Origin: Alphaproteobacteria bacterium
Lineage (GTDB): Bacteria; Pseudomonadota; Alphaproteobacteria; Micavibrionales; UBA2020
DNA: 64,000 bases
Assembly (NCBI GenBank): GCA_016794125.1
Contig: JAEUKT010000002.1
Span: 62,001-126,000, forward strand
Direction: 5' to 3'
A program made the position numbers and the translations under genes. Under the pieces are notes generated by a model. That model was given only the letters and a program-made list of their open reading frames with translations, had not been told where the DNA came from and did no database searches. The first letter of the stretch is position 1; the number at the start of each line of letters is the position of its first letter. Below are positions 1 to 8,714 of the stretch, in pieces.

Positions 1-2
1 TT

Positions 3-56
3 GTCGCGCTTGTTGTGAACGTGGTGGTGCAGGTTTGCCTGCGCGCTCTCGTATAG
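3..56 (+). CDS. possible 3' end of a membrane protein gene (partial)
   Basis: An open frame enters from the left edge and stops with TAG at 54-56. Its 17 visible residues are almost all hydrophobic (VALVVNVVVQVCLRALV), as expected for a last membrane helix. A + strand intrinsic terminator starts about 20 bases later, which supports a + strand gene ending here. Too little is visible to name it, and another frame with a stop at 16-18 is also open. Confidence 0.3.
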   Translation, partial: VALVVNVVVQVCLRALV

Positions 57-77
57 GCTTTTGGAATTCAAAATAGC

Positions 78-110
78 CCCTCCGCCCGTAAGGCCGGAGG
101 GTTTATTTTT
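78..110 (+). terminator. intrinsic terminator
   Basis: Stem CCCTCCG (78-84) pairs with CGGAGGG (95-101) and is followed by a T-rich run. It ends the + strand gene that comes in from outside the window and overlaps the end of the convergent NAD+ synthetase gene. Confidence 0.7.
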
Positions 111-2760
111 TGCGGGATGCGGCGGCATCGGCAAGGCGTTGCGCCATGTCATTATCGCGCACAAGTCCGGCGAAGCCGTGGTCGCGTATATATGCATACA
201 GCGTCGAGATTTTCAGTTTGCGACCGTCATTCGCGGCAGGTGTCCACATTTTCGCCGTCAGCGCATCGGCGAAATCACGGTCAAGATAGGCGCGCTGCAT
301 CAGTGCGGGCAGGCTGTGGCCTGTCAGCATGTCGAACGACTTGCCATCACGTGCTGCCATCGCAGCCAGCACATACAATGCCAGCTGCGCCAGTTCAGGC
401 TTGTGAAAGGCCGCGATATTGGGCGTGCGCAGGGATGATTGCTTGTCGATATTCGAGCCATAGGTGGCGGCGATCGGGCTGCCATGAATTTTGAACTGCG
501 CATGCGCCCATTTGTCGTAGGACAGACGGATGCGGTCGTGCAGGGTTTCGGGATCGTCGTTTTTGAATTCGGGCAGCGATTTGGTTTTTTCAAACACTTC
601 GATGGGGCTGTTCTTGCGCTCCGCCTGATTGAGCGGTCGGTCGTTCAGCATGTAATGCGAAATCAGGTTCATCTGCGTGAAACTGCGGCCCAGCTGGTCT
701 TCGTCGAACTGCGTTACCTTGCCGTCCTTGCTTTTGGGCTGCAGTTCGGCGGAGGGGCGGTTTTTGAGGACCCAATAGAAGGCACGCGCGGGCGCGACAC
801 CACCCTGCAGCCCGTGTTCGAACAGCAGTTTCATATGGTCCAGCTCGCGCTGCTTGTCCTTGTGCGCGTTGCCGCTGATCATGCCGCCATGCAGGTCGCC
901 GCCCCAGGTGGCATAGGAATTGCGGCCCTCGTCGAGGTTGGGGTTGGATATCGCAATCTTGTTCTCGATATTCGCGAACAGCATGATCAGTACTTGTCGC
1001 AAACGTGCCTGAATATTTTCGTAGGCCAGAGAATGGCTGTCGATTGCGGTCGACAGCACCTGCCCGCCGATTTCCTTGAAGCGAGCTTTCAGCTGCGCAA
1101 CCGCCTGTTCCAGTATCGCGGGCGAGGTGTCTTCCTTGCGCGTGCGCAGGATGCCGGCGATTTCGCGGCGGAGTTCAGCCTCGCGCGCGTCATCCATGCC
1201 GCGAGGGTTCACGCCGCTGAAAATTTCGGCATAGACCTCGACCAATCGTTGTACATTTCGGTATTCGAATTTTCCGCCGATGCCTTTATACGTTTCGCCT
1301 TCGGGTGATGTGCCGCCCTCGACCAGCGTTTGCGCGGCGCGCAGCGTTTCGTCGGAGCTGTTATCGGTGCCCATGTAAACGCAAGTGAGCATATGCGACA
1401 TGATGTTATCGACCGCATCACCCTGCGCCGCCATCACATCCCTGCGGAACGGCAAGTGCGGCATGGCGTTGAAGAACCCCTCTACGCCCAGCTCGTTCAC
1501 TGCCAACTCGACCATAAACCGTATTTTTGCGGCGTTGTAGGCGGAATCCGCGCCGCCCGACAAAGCCTGCGCCACGCCGGAAATTTTGTTTTTGCGCAGG
1601 TAGTCGAACAGCCAGAGCAGTTCGTTGCGCAGTTCCTCTTCCATCTCGCGGAAAATGCCGGTTTCCCATGCTGCAGGGCCGTCCTGCGTGGCAGGTTTAT
1701 GCTGTTGGATGAAATTATGCGGAATGACGGCATGAGGCGCATGGCCTTTATCACGCGCGGACGCAACCGTCACGATCTGGCTGGTATAGGCGACGTCAGA
1801 AAAACTGATGCGCTTGCCTTCGGAAATGATCTTGCCGCCCTGCGCCATGATGCGGCTGCCGAACTGCGCGAAGGTGGAGCCGGAGGAGCCGAGGCCGTCG
1901 GTATGCACCAGCACGCCGCAATAGCCGCTGGCCAGTTTGCACAGCTCGCGGTGCTTGTCGATCTTGTTGGCGACGGGCGGCGAAGCGTTGGGGTTCAGGC
2001 AGACGGAAATGTCGAATTTACGCGATTTCTGCGCCAGCGGGTTATCCTGCGCATAGTTGCTGTTATCAACCGCGCCATCGAAGCGCGAACCCACCCAGTA
2101 CATTTCGCAGATGATATGCCACAGGTTGATCGCTTCACCATTCGCACCCGCCTGAATGACGGGGCTGCCGAAAGGGATGACGCGGTCGGGCACAACTGTG
2201 CCGTCGGGATAGGTCATGCCGGGCAGGTCGATCAGGATGGTGCCGTCCCTGCCCTTGCCGTGCCTGTTTTCATAGGCGTCGGCTGCGGCATCGCTCCATT
2301 CTTCGAAATGGCGCTTTTCGTAGCCGCGTTCATAGTTGAACAGGTAGGTCTTTGCAGAAATCGCCACAACCTCGCCGCCCGTCAGGAATGCCTGACAGTC
2401 GAACTGCTGGTTCACGCGGTTGAATAAAGGGTTTTTGCGGCGGTCATCCTGCGCCGCCAGCCCCTTATCCGCGAAATACCACGGATGCCCGACCGAGATA
2501 ATCAGGTTGGCATCGCGGCTGGCGGCGTAATCGGCGATCAGCTGCAGCAGCTCGCGCGTCTTGGCGTTGTCGGAATAGTAAAAATCGTCCCCGCGTTCGT
2601 AGCCTGAGAGCCCCAGTTCCTCCAGCGCCAATATATCGGCGCGGTCGGCAACGGCGCGGTCGATCGCCGTCATGATATTGGCCATGTTGCGCGGCCAGTC
2701 GCCGCCCGTCTGGTTGGTGCTGGCCGAAGCGATTTTGAGGGTGATGTTCTGTGCGGTCAT
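103..2760 (-). CDS. nadE: glutamine-dependent NAD+ synthetase
   Basis: Makes NAD+ from nicotinic acid adenine dinucleotide, ATP and glutamine. The N-terminal half is a nitrilase-fold glutaminase, with a Glu in EELGLSGYERGD (about residues 47-58), a Lys in SAKTYLFNYERGY (K137) and the likely nucleophile Cys in WHIICEMYW (C218). The C-terminal half is the ATP-pyrophosphatase synthetase domain with the P-loop SGGADSA (401-407) and a later NPNLDEGRNSYATWGGD region that matches the family's substrate loop. At 885 residues it is clearly longer than the usual 540-680; the extra length lies mostly after the P-loop (about 470-600) and at the C-terminus. The ATG at 2760 begins a frame that reaches the glutaminase domain directly. 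Transcribed divergently from the PRPP synthetase gene. Confidence 0.93.
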   Translation of the reverse strand: MTAQNITLKIASASTNQTGGDWPRNMANIMTAIDRAVADRADILALEELGLSGYERGDDFYYSDNAKTRELLQLIADYAASRDANLIISVGHPWYFADKGLAAQDDRRKNPLFNRVNQQFDCQAFLTGGEVVAISAKTYLFNYERGYEKRHFEEWSDAAADAYENRHGKGRDGTILIDLPGMTYPDGTVVPDRVIPFGSPVIQAGANGEAINLWHIICEMYWVGSRFDGAVDNSNYAQDNPLAQKSRKFDISVCLNPNASPPVANKIDKHRELCKLASGYCGVLVHTDGLGSSGSTFAQFGSRIMAQGGKIISEGKRISFSDVAYTSQIVTVASARDKGHAPHAVIPHNFIQQHKPATQDGPAAWETGIFREMEEELRNELLWLFDYLRKNKISGVAQALSGGADSAYNAAKIRFMVELAVNELGVEGFFNAMPHLPFRRDVMAAQGDAVDNIMSHMLTCVYMGTDNSSDETLRAAQTLVEGGTSPEGETYKGIGGKFEYRNVQRLVEVYAEIFSGVNPRGMDDAREAELRREIAGILRTRKEDTSPAILEQAVAQLKARFKEIGGQVLSTAIDSHSLAYENIQARLRQVLIMLFANIENKIAISNPNLDEGRNSYATWGGDLHGGMISGNAHKDKQRELDHMKLLFEHGLQGGVAPARAFYWVLKNRPSAELQPKSKDGKVTQFDEDQLGRSFTQMNLISHYMLNDRPLNQAERKNSPIEVFEKTKSLPEFKNDDPETLHDRIRLSYDKWAHAQFKIHGSPIAATYGSNIDKQSSLRTPNIAAFHKPELAQLALYVLAAMAARDGKSFDMLTGHSLPALMQRAYLDRDFADALTAKMWTPAANDGRKLKISTLYAYIRDHGFAGLVRDNDMAQRLADAAASRKK

Positions 2761-2828
2761 ACCCTTTTATATATCATTGCCGAAGCCAAAAAAGCCCGCT
2801 TCCGCTGACAATTTAATTGAGCATAATC

Positions 2829-2892
2829 AATGAATTGGCCTGTGGGTAAGGTAACACTATAACATTTTTATGACAAAATGAATTGGCCTGTG
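2829..2892. repeat. pair of 16-bp direct repeats between nadE and prs
   Basis: AATGAATTGGCCTGTG occurs at 2829-2844 and again, identically, at 2877-2892, with start points 48 bp apart. A TATAAC element lies between them near 2857. The arrangement suggests a two-site operator controlling the divergent nadE and prs genes, both of which act in PRPP/NAD metabolism. No regulator is identified. Confidence 0.5.
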
Positions 2893-2942
2893 ATACATTC
2901 TTCGCCAGAACCGATTCATCCCTAATCCGGGCACAACACACG

Positions 2943-4055
2943 ATGACTGCACAAAAGCCTATCCTCTTGATCGGCAATAGCGTTTCGAAAGAAACCGCAG
3001 ATGCACTGCGCAGCGACGGACGCTTTGACATTATGACCGCCAGCATCGGCAAATTCGACAGCGACGAACCCTTTGTCGAACTGATGCGCGGACAAGAGCC
3101 GGATTTTGAAAAGAACCTCGCAAAACTGCAGGGCGCAAAGGTATATGTCGTGCAATCGACCGGCGGCCCAGTGAGCGACAACGCGCAGCACCTGATGCTG
3201 ATGGCGAACACGCTGAAGGAATACGGCGCGGCGGAAGTGACCGCCATCGTTCCCTTCGCGGCCTTCATGCGGCAGGACCGCAAATTCAAGAACCGTTTCA
3301 CATCCCTTGCCGCCGGCCTGTTCGCAAAACAGCTGAAGGCATCGGGCATCGACAAAATCATCACGCTGACACCCCATTCCAAGGCGGCGATGCAGCTTTA
3401 CACCAACGTATTCGGCGAAAATTTCCAGGCCGTGCCGACGACGGCCATGATCGCGGCGGATATTAAAGGCCGCTTCGATGTCGCCCCCGACGAATTGGCG
3501 ATCGGCGCGCCCGACGGCGCTGACAAGCCCGGCGACGAAGGCCAGCTGCGCGCCCGCGAACTGGTCAAGCAAGTCTTCGGCCATTTCAGCGACGACCTGA
3601 TGTTCCGCGCGTCGAAAATCCATACCGGCGTCAGCGACACCAAAATCACCAGCTTTGACGGCGATGTGGCCGGCAAGGATGTCGTGATCGTCGATGACAT
3701 GATCGACGGCGGATCGACCATGGTGAATGCCGCAGCGCTGCTGAAGGCGCATGGCGCGAAGGCCGTGACAGCCTATGCGACCCATGCCATCCTGTCCGGC
3801 AACGCGCTGGAACGCCTGCTGATGTCGAAACCCGACGGCATGACCTGCGCGATTGACAAGCTTGTCATCACCGACACCATCCCCGGTGTGCGCGAAAAGC
3901 TGGATGTGCTGTTCGCAAAGCAGCCGAACCTGGCTGGCCGCGTCGAGATCCTGTCGGTTGCGCCGCTGATCCTTGAAAAAGTGGCAGAGCTGGAGGCGCG
4001 CCGCGCGCCCGCCCAGCAACAGCAGACCCGCCGTCCCGGCCCCTTCACTCCCTGA
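2943..4055 (+). CDS. prs: ribose-phosphate pyrophosphokinase-like protein (divergent)
   Basis: Predicted to make PRPP from ribose-5-phosphate and ATP. The N-terminal half follows the Prs pattern, with VYVVQSTGGPVSDN and the ATP-site segment FMRQDRKF. The C-terminal half carries the PRPP-binding loop VVIVDDMIDGGSTM. It departs from standard Prs in having about 370 residues instead of 310-320, TPHSKAAM where the DLH flexible-site motif is expected, and an inserted acidic stretch (GAPDGADKPGDEG). The Gln/Arg/Pro-rich tail is also unusual. I start at the ATG at 2943, because the residues after it align with the family; an in-frame ATG at 2883 would add 20 residues with no family resemblance. The next gene starts 6 bp downstream, so they are probably co-transcribed. 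Confidence 0.85.
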   Translation: MTAQKPILLIGNSVSKETADALRSDGRFDIMTASIGKFDSDEPFVELMRGQEPDFEKNLAKLQGAKVYVVQSTGGPVSDNAQHLMLMANTLKEYGAAEVTAIVPFAAFMRQDRKFKNRFTSLAAGLFAKQLKASGIDKIITLTPHSKAAMQLYTNVFGENFQAVPTTAMIAADIKGRFDVAPDELAIGAPDGADKPGDEGQLRARELVKQVFGHFSDDLMFRASKIHTGVSDTKITSFDGDVAGKDVVIVDDMIDGGSTMVNAAALLKAHGAKAVTAYATHAILSGNALERLLMSKPDGMTCAIDKLVITDTIPGVREKLDVLFAKQPNLAGRVEILSVAPLILEKVAELEARRAPAQQQQTRRPGPFTP

Positions 4056-4061
4056 ATTACC

Positions 4062-4763
4062 ATGTGGCGTAAAATCAGCCTTGTCGCGCTGATCATCGCA
4101 CTCGCGATCGGCATTTTGCTGGGCGGATCGCTTGCCTTCATGCGCATGACACCGCCCGATACCAAGGCCATCGGCATCAAGAACGGCGATATCATCCTGC
4201 AAACCATCCTTGGTACACAGGGCATGGCGATCATCGCGGCATCGTCCAGCCCCTATACACATATGGGATTTATTAAAACTTCCGGCAAAGAACCTGTGGT
4301 GGTCGAGGCTGTCGGCCCTGTCAAGGAAACGCCCCTGACACAGTGGATTGCGCGCGGCGTCGGCCAGCGCATCACCATCCTGCGCCTGAAAGACATGACA
4401 CCGGAAATGGCAAAAAAAGTCGCGGCGGCCGCCAGAAAGCACTACGGCAAACCCTATGACTTCTATTTCCTGCCTGACAAAAAATCATTCTACTGCAGCG
4501 AACTGGTGAGGGAGGCGTATCTTGGCGCGGGCGTGACACTTGGCAAGCCGCAAAAAGTGGGCGAACTGACCAAATCAGGCGCGATGGACACGATCATCGA
4601 GCAACGCTGGAAATATTACCCGCCCTGTCAGGGCATTGCCGGTATCACGATGGAAAAATGCCGCAAGATCATCATGGAGCAGGTGCTGGTCACCCCCGCC
4701 TCCATCGCCCGCGACCCGCAACTGGAACCCGTTTTCAGCAACTATCCGCTGGATAGCCGCTGA
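4062..4763 (+). CDS. YiiX/YebB-like permuted papain-fold (NlpC/P60 superfamily) protein
   Basis: 233 residues with one N-terminal membrane helix (about 5-26), then a domain of the YiiX/DUF830 type. The family signatures are the opening NGDIILQT, the His in SSPYTHMGFI and the Cys in KSFYCSELVREAY. In these circularly permuted papain folds the His precedes the Cys and both are catalytic. Known members are thought to be lipid- or peptide-bond hydrolases; the substrate here is unknown. The N-terminal anchor puts the domain on the outer face of the inner membrane. It starts just after prs, with a weak ribosome-binding site. Confidence 0.82.
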   Translation: MWRKISLVALIIALAIGILLGGSLAFMRMTPPDTKAIGIKNGDIILQTILGTQGMAIIAASSSPYTHMGFIKTSGKEPVVVEAVGPVKETPLTQWIARGVGQRITILRLKDMTPEMAKKVAAAARKHYGKPYDFYFLPDKKSFYCSELVREAYLGAGVTLGKPQKVGELTKSGAMDTIIEQRWKYYPPCQGIAGITMEKCRKIIMEQVLVTPASIARDPQLEPVFSNYPLDSR

Positions 4764-4787
4764 TTCCGGGTGTAAAACAGCCCTGTC

Positions 4788-6050
4788 ATGACAACCATAC
4801 AAAAACAGCCCTCCAAATACTCCTTCGGCGTCCTGAAAATCAGGAATTTCCGCGCCCTTCTTTTCACGCGCATGTTCATCATGATGGCGCTGCAGGCGCA
4901 GTCGGTCATCGTCGGCTGGCAGATTTATTCGATCACCAAAGACCCGTTCATGCTGGGGCTGACCGGTTTGGCCGAAGCCATCCCCGCCATCACCTGCGCA
5001 CTGTTCGCCGGGCATGTGGTGGATGTGGGCAAGCCGCACCTGATTTACCGCACTGCCATCTTTGCGCTTGCGGTCAACACGCTTGTGCTGTTCACCTTTG
5101 CAGGCGGGCATGTGGAAATGGACCAGGGCTGGCTGATATACCTCATTTACGGCGCGATCTTTTTCTCGGGCCTTGCGCGCGCCTTTGTCGTGCCGTCGTC
5201 TTTCACCATGCTGTCGCTGGTGGTAAAGCGCGAAGAAATGCCATCCGCCGCCGCATGGATGGGCACGGGGTTTCAGGCAGCGTCTATCCTCTCCCCCGCC
5301 CTTGCCGGATTGATTTACGGCGGTTACGGGCCGACAGTCGCATGGGCGATGCCCGCCATGTTGATGACGATGGCATTCGTCATGGTGCACGGCATCCGTG
5401 TCACATCGCATCCGCGCGGCGAAATCCGCGAAAGCGCGGTGAAAAGCATCAAGGCCGGCTGGAAATTCATCTGGGAAAAGAAAATCCTGCTGAACATGAT
5501 GGCGCTCGATATGTTCGCCGTGCTGTTCGGGGGCGCGGTCGCCATGCTGCCCGCGATTGCCGAAGACGTTTTGCATGTCGGATCACAGGGCCTTGGCATG
5601 CTGCGCGCGGCACCGGCGGTGGGCGCGGTGTTCACGACGCTTTATCTTGCCATCCTGCCGATGCGGCATGTTTCGACGGCACGCCTGCTGTTCGTGGTGG
5701 GCGCGTTCGGGGCTTGCATGATCGGCTTCGGCCTCAGCACGTCGTTCTGGCTGTCGATGCTGTTCCTGATCGCCTCCGGCGTGTTCGACAGCGTGAGCAT
5801 GACGATCCGCGCGACGCTAATGCAATTGCTGACACCCGACCATATGCGCGGGCGCGTATCGTCGATCAGTTCGATGTTCATTATCTCCTCCAACGAAATC
5901 GGCGCGTTCGAATCAGGAACGGCGGCACGGCTGCTGGGCCTTGTTCCCTCGATCGTGTTCGGCGGCATCTGCACGTTGGGCATTGTTGCGTTTATTACCG
6001 TGATGTCGAAACAGATGCGTCAAACTGTGGTCGATGTAAAAAGCACGTAA
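4788..6050 (+). CDS. MFS transporter (EntS-like, MFS_3 type)
   Basis: 420 residues with a regular series of hydrophobic helices, probably 12, typical of the major facilitator superfamily. The opening KIRNFRALLFTRMFIMMALQAQSVIVGWQIY pattern resembles enterobactin-exporter-like members. The conserved loop after helices 2-3 appears as GHVVDVGKPHLIYR, and MRGRVSSIS near the last third is also typical of this subgroup. The protein is expected in the inner membrane as an efflux pump; the cargo cannot be told from sequence. It lies 24 bp after the papain-fold gene, so all three genes from prs on may form one transcript. Confidence 0.85.
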   Translation: MTTIQKQPSKYSFGVLKIRNFRALLFTRMFIMMALQAQSVIVGWQIYSITKDPFMLGLTGLAEAIPAITCALFAGHVVDVGKPHLIYRTAIFALAVNTLVLFTFAGGHVEMDQGWLIYLIYGAIFFSGLARAFVVPSSFTMLSLVVKREEMPSAAAWMGTGFQAASILSPALAGLIYGGYGPTVAWAMPAMLMTMAFVMVHGIRVTSHPRGEIRESAVKSIKAGWKFIWEKKILLNMMALDMFAVLFGGAVAMLPAIAEDVLHVGSQGLGMLRAAPAVGAVFTTLYLAILPMRHVSTARLLFVVGAFGACMIGFGLSTSFWLSMLFLIASGVFDSVSMTIRATLMQLLTPDHMRGRVSSISSMFIISSNEIGAFESGTAARLLGLVPSIVFGGICTLGIVAFITVMSKQMRQTVVDVKST

Positions 6051-6164
6051 CAAAGTTGCTCTTGCTGCGCCGCACAATGACATAAGAATTCACATCCTGC
6101 ATTGCCATGCTAGACTGTTTCCATTAAACAGACTGACGCTTTACCGCAATTGATCAGGACGCTT

Positions 6165-8246
6165 ATGGACCGCGATACGCTTTCCATCGAGACCGGAACA
6201 CCTGACACCCTCGGCGCAACCTTCGACGGCCGCGGCGTCAATTTCGCGCTCTATTCCAGACATGCTGCGCGAGTCGAGCTGTGCCTGTTCAGCGATGACG
6301 GCAAGACCGAGTTACAGCGCATTACGCTGCCCGAAAAAACCGGCGATGTCTGGCACGGCTATGTGCCGGGTCTGAAAGCCGGACAGGTCTATGGCTACCG
6401 CGTCGATGGCCCGTATGAGCCGCATAACGGCCACCGCTTCAACCCCGAAAAACTGGTGCTGGACACCTACGCCAAGGAAATTGTCGGCACGGTTCAGACC
6501 AACGCCGAAGAATTGATCAACCCGGCCAAGGACAGCGCCGCATTTGTGGCCAAAGCGCGCGTGACCGCACCGCTGTCCAGCCCCGTCGCCCCCGCCCCGA
6601 AAAAGGCATGGGAAGACACGGTACTGTATGAACTGCACCCCAAGGGTTTTACGGCGGCGAACGATAAAATTCCCGCACATCTGCGCGGAACCTATGCCGG
6701 ACTGGCCAGCAAAGAGTCGATCGATTACATCAAGGAACTGGGCGTGACGGCGGTTGAATTGCTGCCGGTGCATGCCAAGGTGAATGACGCTTTTCTGCTG
6801 AAGGCCGGATTGAAAAATTACTGGGGCTATAACACCTTGTCGTTCTTCGCGCCCGAGCCGGAATATGCCGCCGATAAAAACAACGCGCGGCAGGAATTCC
6901 GCGACATGGTCGATGCCTTCCACAAATCGGGCATCGAGGTCATTCTGGATGTCGTCTATAACCATGCAGGCGAAAGCAATGAAACGGGACCGACGCTCAG
7001 CTTGCGCGGTGTCGATAACGCCAGCTATTACCGCCTTGATGCGCACGACAAAAGCAAATACGTGAACGATACCGGCACGGGCAATACGCTGGACTTTGAA
7101 AACCCCGCCGTGCGCCGCATGGTGCTGGACAGCCTGCGCCATTGGGTACAGGAATATGGTGTCGACGGTTTCCGTTTCGATCTTGCCCCCGTGCTGGGCC
7201 GCGACCGCAACGGGTACGATGCCCGCGCCGCGTTCTTCAAAGAACTTGAAGCAGACCCCGTTTTGTCGGAAATAAAGCTGATCGCGGAGCCTTGGGATCC
7301 CAGCCCCGGCGGTTACCAGCTCGGCAACTTCCCGAAAAAATGGCATGAATGGAACGACCGCTTCCGCGACGATATCCGCAAATTCTGGCGCGGCACGACC
7401 GATGCCTTGCGCTGGCTGGCGACACGCATCACGGGTTCCGCGCCTGAATTCGACCGCGATGCGAAAACGCCGCAGACCAGCATCAACTTTGTCGCCGTAC
7501 ATGACGGCTTTACGCTGCATGATGTGGTGAGCCACAGCTATAAAAAGAACCTTGCGAACGGCGAGAACAACCAGGACGGCGCGAACGAAAACTACAGTGC
7601 CAATCACGGCATCGAGGGCGACACGCATGACGCGAAAATCATCGCGCTGCGCGAACAGCAAAAACGCAACATGCTGACGACGCTTTTCCTGTCGCAGGGC
7701 ACGCCGATGCTGCTGGCGGGCGACGAGCACGGCAATTCCCAGCGCGGCAACAACAACGCCTATGCGCAGGACAACGCGATCGGCTGGCTCGACTGGAACG
7801 ACATCACGGCGGAAGGCAAAAAACTGACCGAATTCGTGAAGAAGCTGACACAGTTCCGCCGCGACCATCCGGTGCTGCGCAGCACGGCATTTATGCACGG
7901 CCAGAAAACCGACGTGCATGGCGTGCCCGATATCAGCTGGATAAACCCGAATGGCCGCCCGCAAAATGACAGCGACTGGGCGAAAAAAGAAGACAAAAGC
8001 ATCGGCGTGATTTTCAACGAGAAGGCCGCGCTTGGTAAAAAAGACGGCGAACGCCTGCTGACCGTTTTCAACAGCCATTCCGGCGATGTCAAATTCACCC
8101 TGCCCGAGGTCAAGGGCGGCAAAGGCTGGACGCGCGTGCTCGACACTTCCGATCCTGAAATGCCCGTGCAAACGGTTGTTCACAACGATAAATCCGCCTA
8201 TACCGTGCCCGCGCGGTCGGTGATTGTTTTCAAGCAGGGGGCATAA
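6165..8246 (+). CDS. glgX: glycogen debranching enzyme (isoamylase-type GH13)
   Basis: Cleaves alpha-1,6 branches of glycogen or limit dextrin. An N-terminal CBM48-type beta domain (about 10-100, GATFDGRGVNFALYS) precedes a GH13 catalytic barrel. Its four conserved regions are visible: DVVYNHAGE (about 261-269), GFRFDLAP with the nucleophile Asp (about 335-342), EPWD with the acid/base Glu (about 375), and AVHDGFTLHD with the transition-state Asp (about 444-453). Length is about normal for GlgX. I start at the ATG at 6165, which has AGGA seven bases upstream; a TTG at 6150 is an alternative. No other glycogen genes are near. Its stop abuts the next gene's start. Confidence 0.93.
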   Translation: MDRDTLSIETGTPDTLGATFDGRGVNFALYSRHAARVELCLFSDDGKTELQRITLPEKTGDVWHGYVPGLKAGQVYGYRVDGPYEPHNGHRFNPEKLVLDTYAKEIVGTVQTNAEELINPAKDSAAFVAKARVTAPLSSPVAPAPKKAWEDTVLYELHPKGFTAANDKIPAHLRGTYAGLASKESIDYIKELGVTAVELLPVHAKVNDAFLLKAGLKNYWGYNTLSFFAPEPEYAADKNNARQEFRDMVDAFHKSGIEVILDVVYNHAGESNETGPTLSLRGVDNASYYRLDAHDKSKYVNDTGTGNTLDFENPAVRRMVLDSLRHWVQEYGVDGFRFDLAPVLGRDRNGYDARAAFFKELEADPVLSEIKLIAEPWDPSPGGYQLGNFPKKWHEWNDRFRDDIRKFWRGTTDALRWLATRITGSAPEFDRDAKTPQTSINFVAVHDGFTLHDVVSHSYKKNLANGENNQDGANENYSANHGIEGDTHDAKIIALREQQKRNMLTTLFLSQGTPMLLAGDEHGNSQRGNNNAYAQDNAIGWLDWNDITAEGKKLTEFVKKLTQFRRDHPVLRSTAFMHGQKTDVHGVPDISWINPNGRPQNDSDWAKKEDKSIGVIFNEKAALGKKDGERLLTVFNSHSGDVKFTLPEVKGGKGWTRVLDTSDPEMPVQTVVHNDKSAYTVPARSVIVFKQGA

Positions 8247-8714
8247 ATGTTCCGCGACCGTTTCCTGAAACGTATTTTCATGTTTGTGTTTTTTGCGGCG
8301 CTGGTTTTCCCGACGATGCTGAAACAGCTGGGTACCATCAACCCGATGAACCCGATGATGGGGACATCATCGCAGCACGCGCCGCAGCTGACCGAAAAAC
8401 GCCGCGAACATATGCTGCATGGCGACCGGACGGGCGGCGGGCATTTGCACGGCACGGGAGCGCCCTGTAAATCCGAATTCCCCGCCAGCTGGAACGAAGA
8501 CAAGATCGTGACGACCGTCACGCAGATGGCGGCCAATGACAACCTCGGCTGGCAGCAGCAGAAAAACGGCAATTACGTGGCGGAGGCGAACGAGGGACAG
8601 GTGCGCGTGCGTGTCGTACTGAACAGCAACCGGACGCAGATCATCACGGCCTATCCCGTCAATATGCCGCTGAACCCGTGCAATCGCGGCGCTGCGAACG
8701 ATAACAATCCGTAA
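8247..8714 (+). CDS. membrane-anchored bacterial EndoU-type nuclease
   Basis: 155 residues. One N-terminal hydrophobic segment (about 9-24) serves as signal or anchor. Residues about 53-140 follow the bacterial EndoU pattern (PF14436): MLHGDRTGGGHLHGTG with the paired His residues (H58, H66/H68), FPASWNEDKI, and the closing IITAYPVN (Y136). EndoU domains are RNases known as the C-terminal toxins of contact-dependent and polymorphic toxin proteins. Here the domain is not at the end of a large delivery protein but on a tiny exported one. The ATG directly follows the glgX stop codon with a G-rich site inside glgX, so it is probably co-translated. No immunity gene is recognised next to it, and its stop abuts the convergent aminomutase gene. 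Confidence 0.75.
   Translation: MFRDRFLKRIFMFVFFAALVFPTMLKQLGTINPMNPMMGTSSQHAPQLTEKRREHMLHGDRTGGGHLHGTGAPCKSEFPASWNEDKIVTTVTQMAANDNLGWQQQKNGNYVAEANEGQVRVRVVLNSNRTQIITAYPVNMPLNPCNRGAANDNNP

Noticed and set aside
8247-8714. Classical CdiA or Rhs toxin tip displaced by rearrangement
   Set aside because: There is no remnant of a delivery protein or recombined repeat, and the protein has its own signal segment and start.
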